A stretch of 14,277 bases of DNA from CAYMSF01 sp964542255 (GTDB taxonomy: Bacteria; Verrucomicrobiota; Lentisphaeria; Victivallales; Victivallaceae). This document shows, piece by piece, positions 13,124-14,277 of the stretch (within the stretch, counting starts at the first letter, position 1; each line of letters opens with the position of its first letter). Location of the stretch: the NCBI GenBank assembly GCA_964542255.1, contig CAZITV010000042.1:1-14277 (forward strand), read 5' to 3'. The notes below the pieces were generated by a model, which made no database searches, was not told the origin of the DNA, and was given only the letters and a program-made list of their open reading frames with translations. The position numbers and the translations under genes were made by a program.

Positions 13124-14167
13124 TTACGGTTGTGCTTGGTTCAATGCCCATTCGATGGTGCGGCGCAGGGCAGTTTCGAGCGGGAAGTCCATGGTCAGTC
13201 CCAGTTCGGTAATTGCCCGCGAGGTATCCGGAATGTAGCGCGGCGGCAGCACTTCGGTGAGCGGTGTTTTAAGGATTTTGATTGCATATTTGGCGCCGAA
13301 CCCGCGGTTGACTGCTTTTGCCAAGGAGAGAATAGATACAGACTGCTGGGAGCCGACATTGTAAGCGCGCCCGTTTTTGCCGCATAGCAAGATTGTCCAT
13401 AGCCAAACTGATAAATCAGCGGCATACATATATGAACGTCTTGGTCTGCCGTCTCCGGTAATAACGATATCTTGACCCTGCAGGCAGTCATTGATAAAGT
13501 TCCCCACTGCATAGTGAGAATTAAACGGCAAATATGGACCGACAAATGAAAAACACCGTGCCGATGAGTAACTCAAGCCGTACATGGCGGCATATTCCTG
13601 GCATAAACGTTCAGCATGCAGTTTGCCGCGTCCATAAGATGAATCCGGCTGGAATTTTGGGTCATTAATAAATTCTTCCGGTATATTCGGCAGTGTTGGC
13701 GGCTGGGTGCCATAGACGGATCCGGCGCTGATAAATAATATGCGTCTGACCTTTGATGCCACAGCGAAATCCATTACCCGGCGTGTCCCTTCGAGAATTA
13801 CCGAGTACATTTCTTCCGGATGTTCGATAGCCAGCTTGGCATGTGATTCGGCTGCGCCATGAATAATATAGTCAAATTTACCCTGAGGAAAATTAAAAGT
13901 GCGGATATCGCCTTTGACGAATGAAAGCTCCTGATGTCCGGCATATTTCGGGAACCGTTCTAAAAATCGTTCCGGTTGCCGGGATAGCACCACGAGTTCT
14001 GACTGCAGGTTAAATTTTGCGTTCGCGTCCAGAAAAGTATCCAGCAGCCATTTACCAAAAAAACCAGTGCCGCCGGTAATAAATATCCGCCGCCGCCGTA
14101 ATTTTTCTATTGCTGGAGTCAACCGTCTTGACACATTCGCCAAATCTTCAGTTAACAAACTGGTCAT
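13124..14167 (-). CDS. extended SDR, NAD-dependent nucleotide-sugar epimerase/dehydratase
   Basis: A 347-residue extended short-chain dehydrogenase/reductase. TGGTGFFG (T31-G38) is the NAD-binding loop, after an unusually long 27-residue N-terminal lead. GDIRTF and HGAAESH follow the family pattern, and YGRGK gives the YX3K pair Y178/K182. The segment ISAGSVYG has Ala148 where relatives usually have the catalytic Ser or Thr (three residues before VYG), which is odd. PRRSYMYAADLS and YNVGSQQSVSI lie in the C-terminal substrate domain. Likely role: conversion of a nucleotide-linked sugar for surface polysaccharide. The start ATG 14167 has GAGGTGA upstream on the minus strand. The 110 bases from there to the window edge hold no gene I can support, only a GTAAAG/CTTTAC inverted repeat (14233-14251). 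Confidence 0.87.
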   Translation of the reverse strand: MTSLLTEDLANVSRRLTPAIEKLRRRRIFITGGTGFFGKWLLDTFLDANAKFNLQSELVVLSRQPERFLERFPKYAGHQELSFVKGDIRTFNFPQGKFDYIIHGAAESHAKLAIEHPEEMYSVILEGTRRVMDFAVASKVRRILFISAGSVYGTQPPTLPNIPEEFINDPKFQPDSSYGRGKLHAERLCQEYAAMYGLSYSSARCFSFVGPYLPFNSHYAVGNFINDCLQGQDIVITGDGRPRRSYMYAADLSVWLWTILLCGKNGRAYNVGSQQSVSILSLAKAVNRGFGAKYAIKILKTPLTEVLPPRYIPDTSRAITELGLTMDFPLETALRRTIEWALNQAQP

Positions 14168-14277
14168 TCGTCCGTCACCTCATACAGGTTATATTTTTTA
14201 AATTAAAACGTTAAAATAAACACTATGGAGCCGTAAAGAAATAACCTTTACATCTTCGCGCTTCTCCCGAATGCCTT

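Noticed and set aside
12850..13387. Rightward ORFs through the GC-rich element and antisense to the SDR gene
   Set aside because: Arg/Cys/Ala-rich translations with no family resemblance, overlapping a well-supported gene on the other strand.

Overview
The window looks like a scaffold from a draft or metagenome-derived bacterial genome: exactly 100 Ns (2511-2610) mark a scaffolding gap, base composition is moderate, and genes are tightly packed with short overlaps. The gene mix is house-keeping rather than phage or plasmid. The GT39-like membrane protein (asparagine-glutamate then YSDKPP), the PIN-PhoH protein and the four-helix-bundle protein are what I would expect from the Planctomycetes/Verrucomicrobia/Lentisphaerae group. 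That taxonomic guess is from memory of family distribution and is not proven here.

Left part (1-5195). A probably secreted endonuclease/exonuclease/phosphatase-family protein (245-1114, +) converges on a leftward run of five genes. In order of transcription these are a typical 2-Cys peroxiredoxin, an iron-sulfur-flavoprotein-like oxidoreductase, HemW, a four-helix-bundle protein with a low-complexity acidic tail, and an uncharacterised radical SAM protein. Three of the five should carry Fe-S clusters and a fourth reduces peroxides, so a redox or anaerobic-metabolism theme is plausible. The four-helix-bundle gene has its 5' end inside the assembly gap. Its last 37 residues come from a decayed ATCGNN hexanucleotide repeat that ends at the ATGA overlap with the radical SAM gene.

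Middle part (5196-12065). A divergent 258-bp region with several palindromes separates the leftward run from six rightward genes. The first three overlap or nearly overlap: GT39-like membrane glycosyltransferase, LOG-family nucleoside-monophosphate phosphoribohydrolase, and HD-domain phosphohydrolase. After a 178-bp gap come a PIN-PhoH ATPase, GcvT (no gcvH or gcvP in view) and an MdtG-like MFS exporter.

Right part (12066-14277). Two leftward genes, an extended-SDR nucleotide-sugar epimerase/dehydratase and a GT2 glycosyltransferase, suggest a small polysaccharide or glycolipid locus. Between them lie 327 bases that include a GC-rich tract with successive perfect hairpins and, nearer the GT2 gene, a good sigma70-like promoter.

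I found no tRNA, rRNA, CRISPR array, transposase or integrase. I do not see a clearly new multi-gene system. The items most worth a second look are the hexanucleotide-repeat tail, the GC-rich intergenic element, the apparent loss of the catalytic Ser/Thr in the SDR enzyme, and the palindrome cluster in front of the peroxiredoxin gene.
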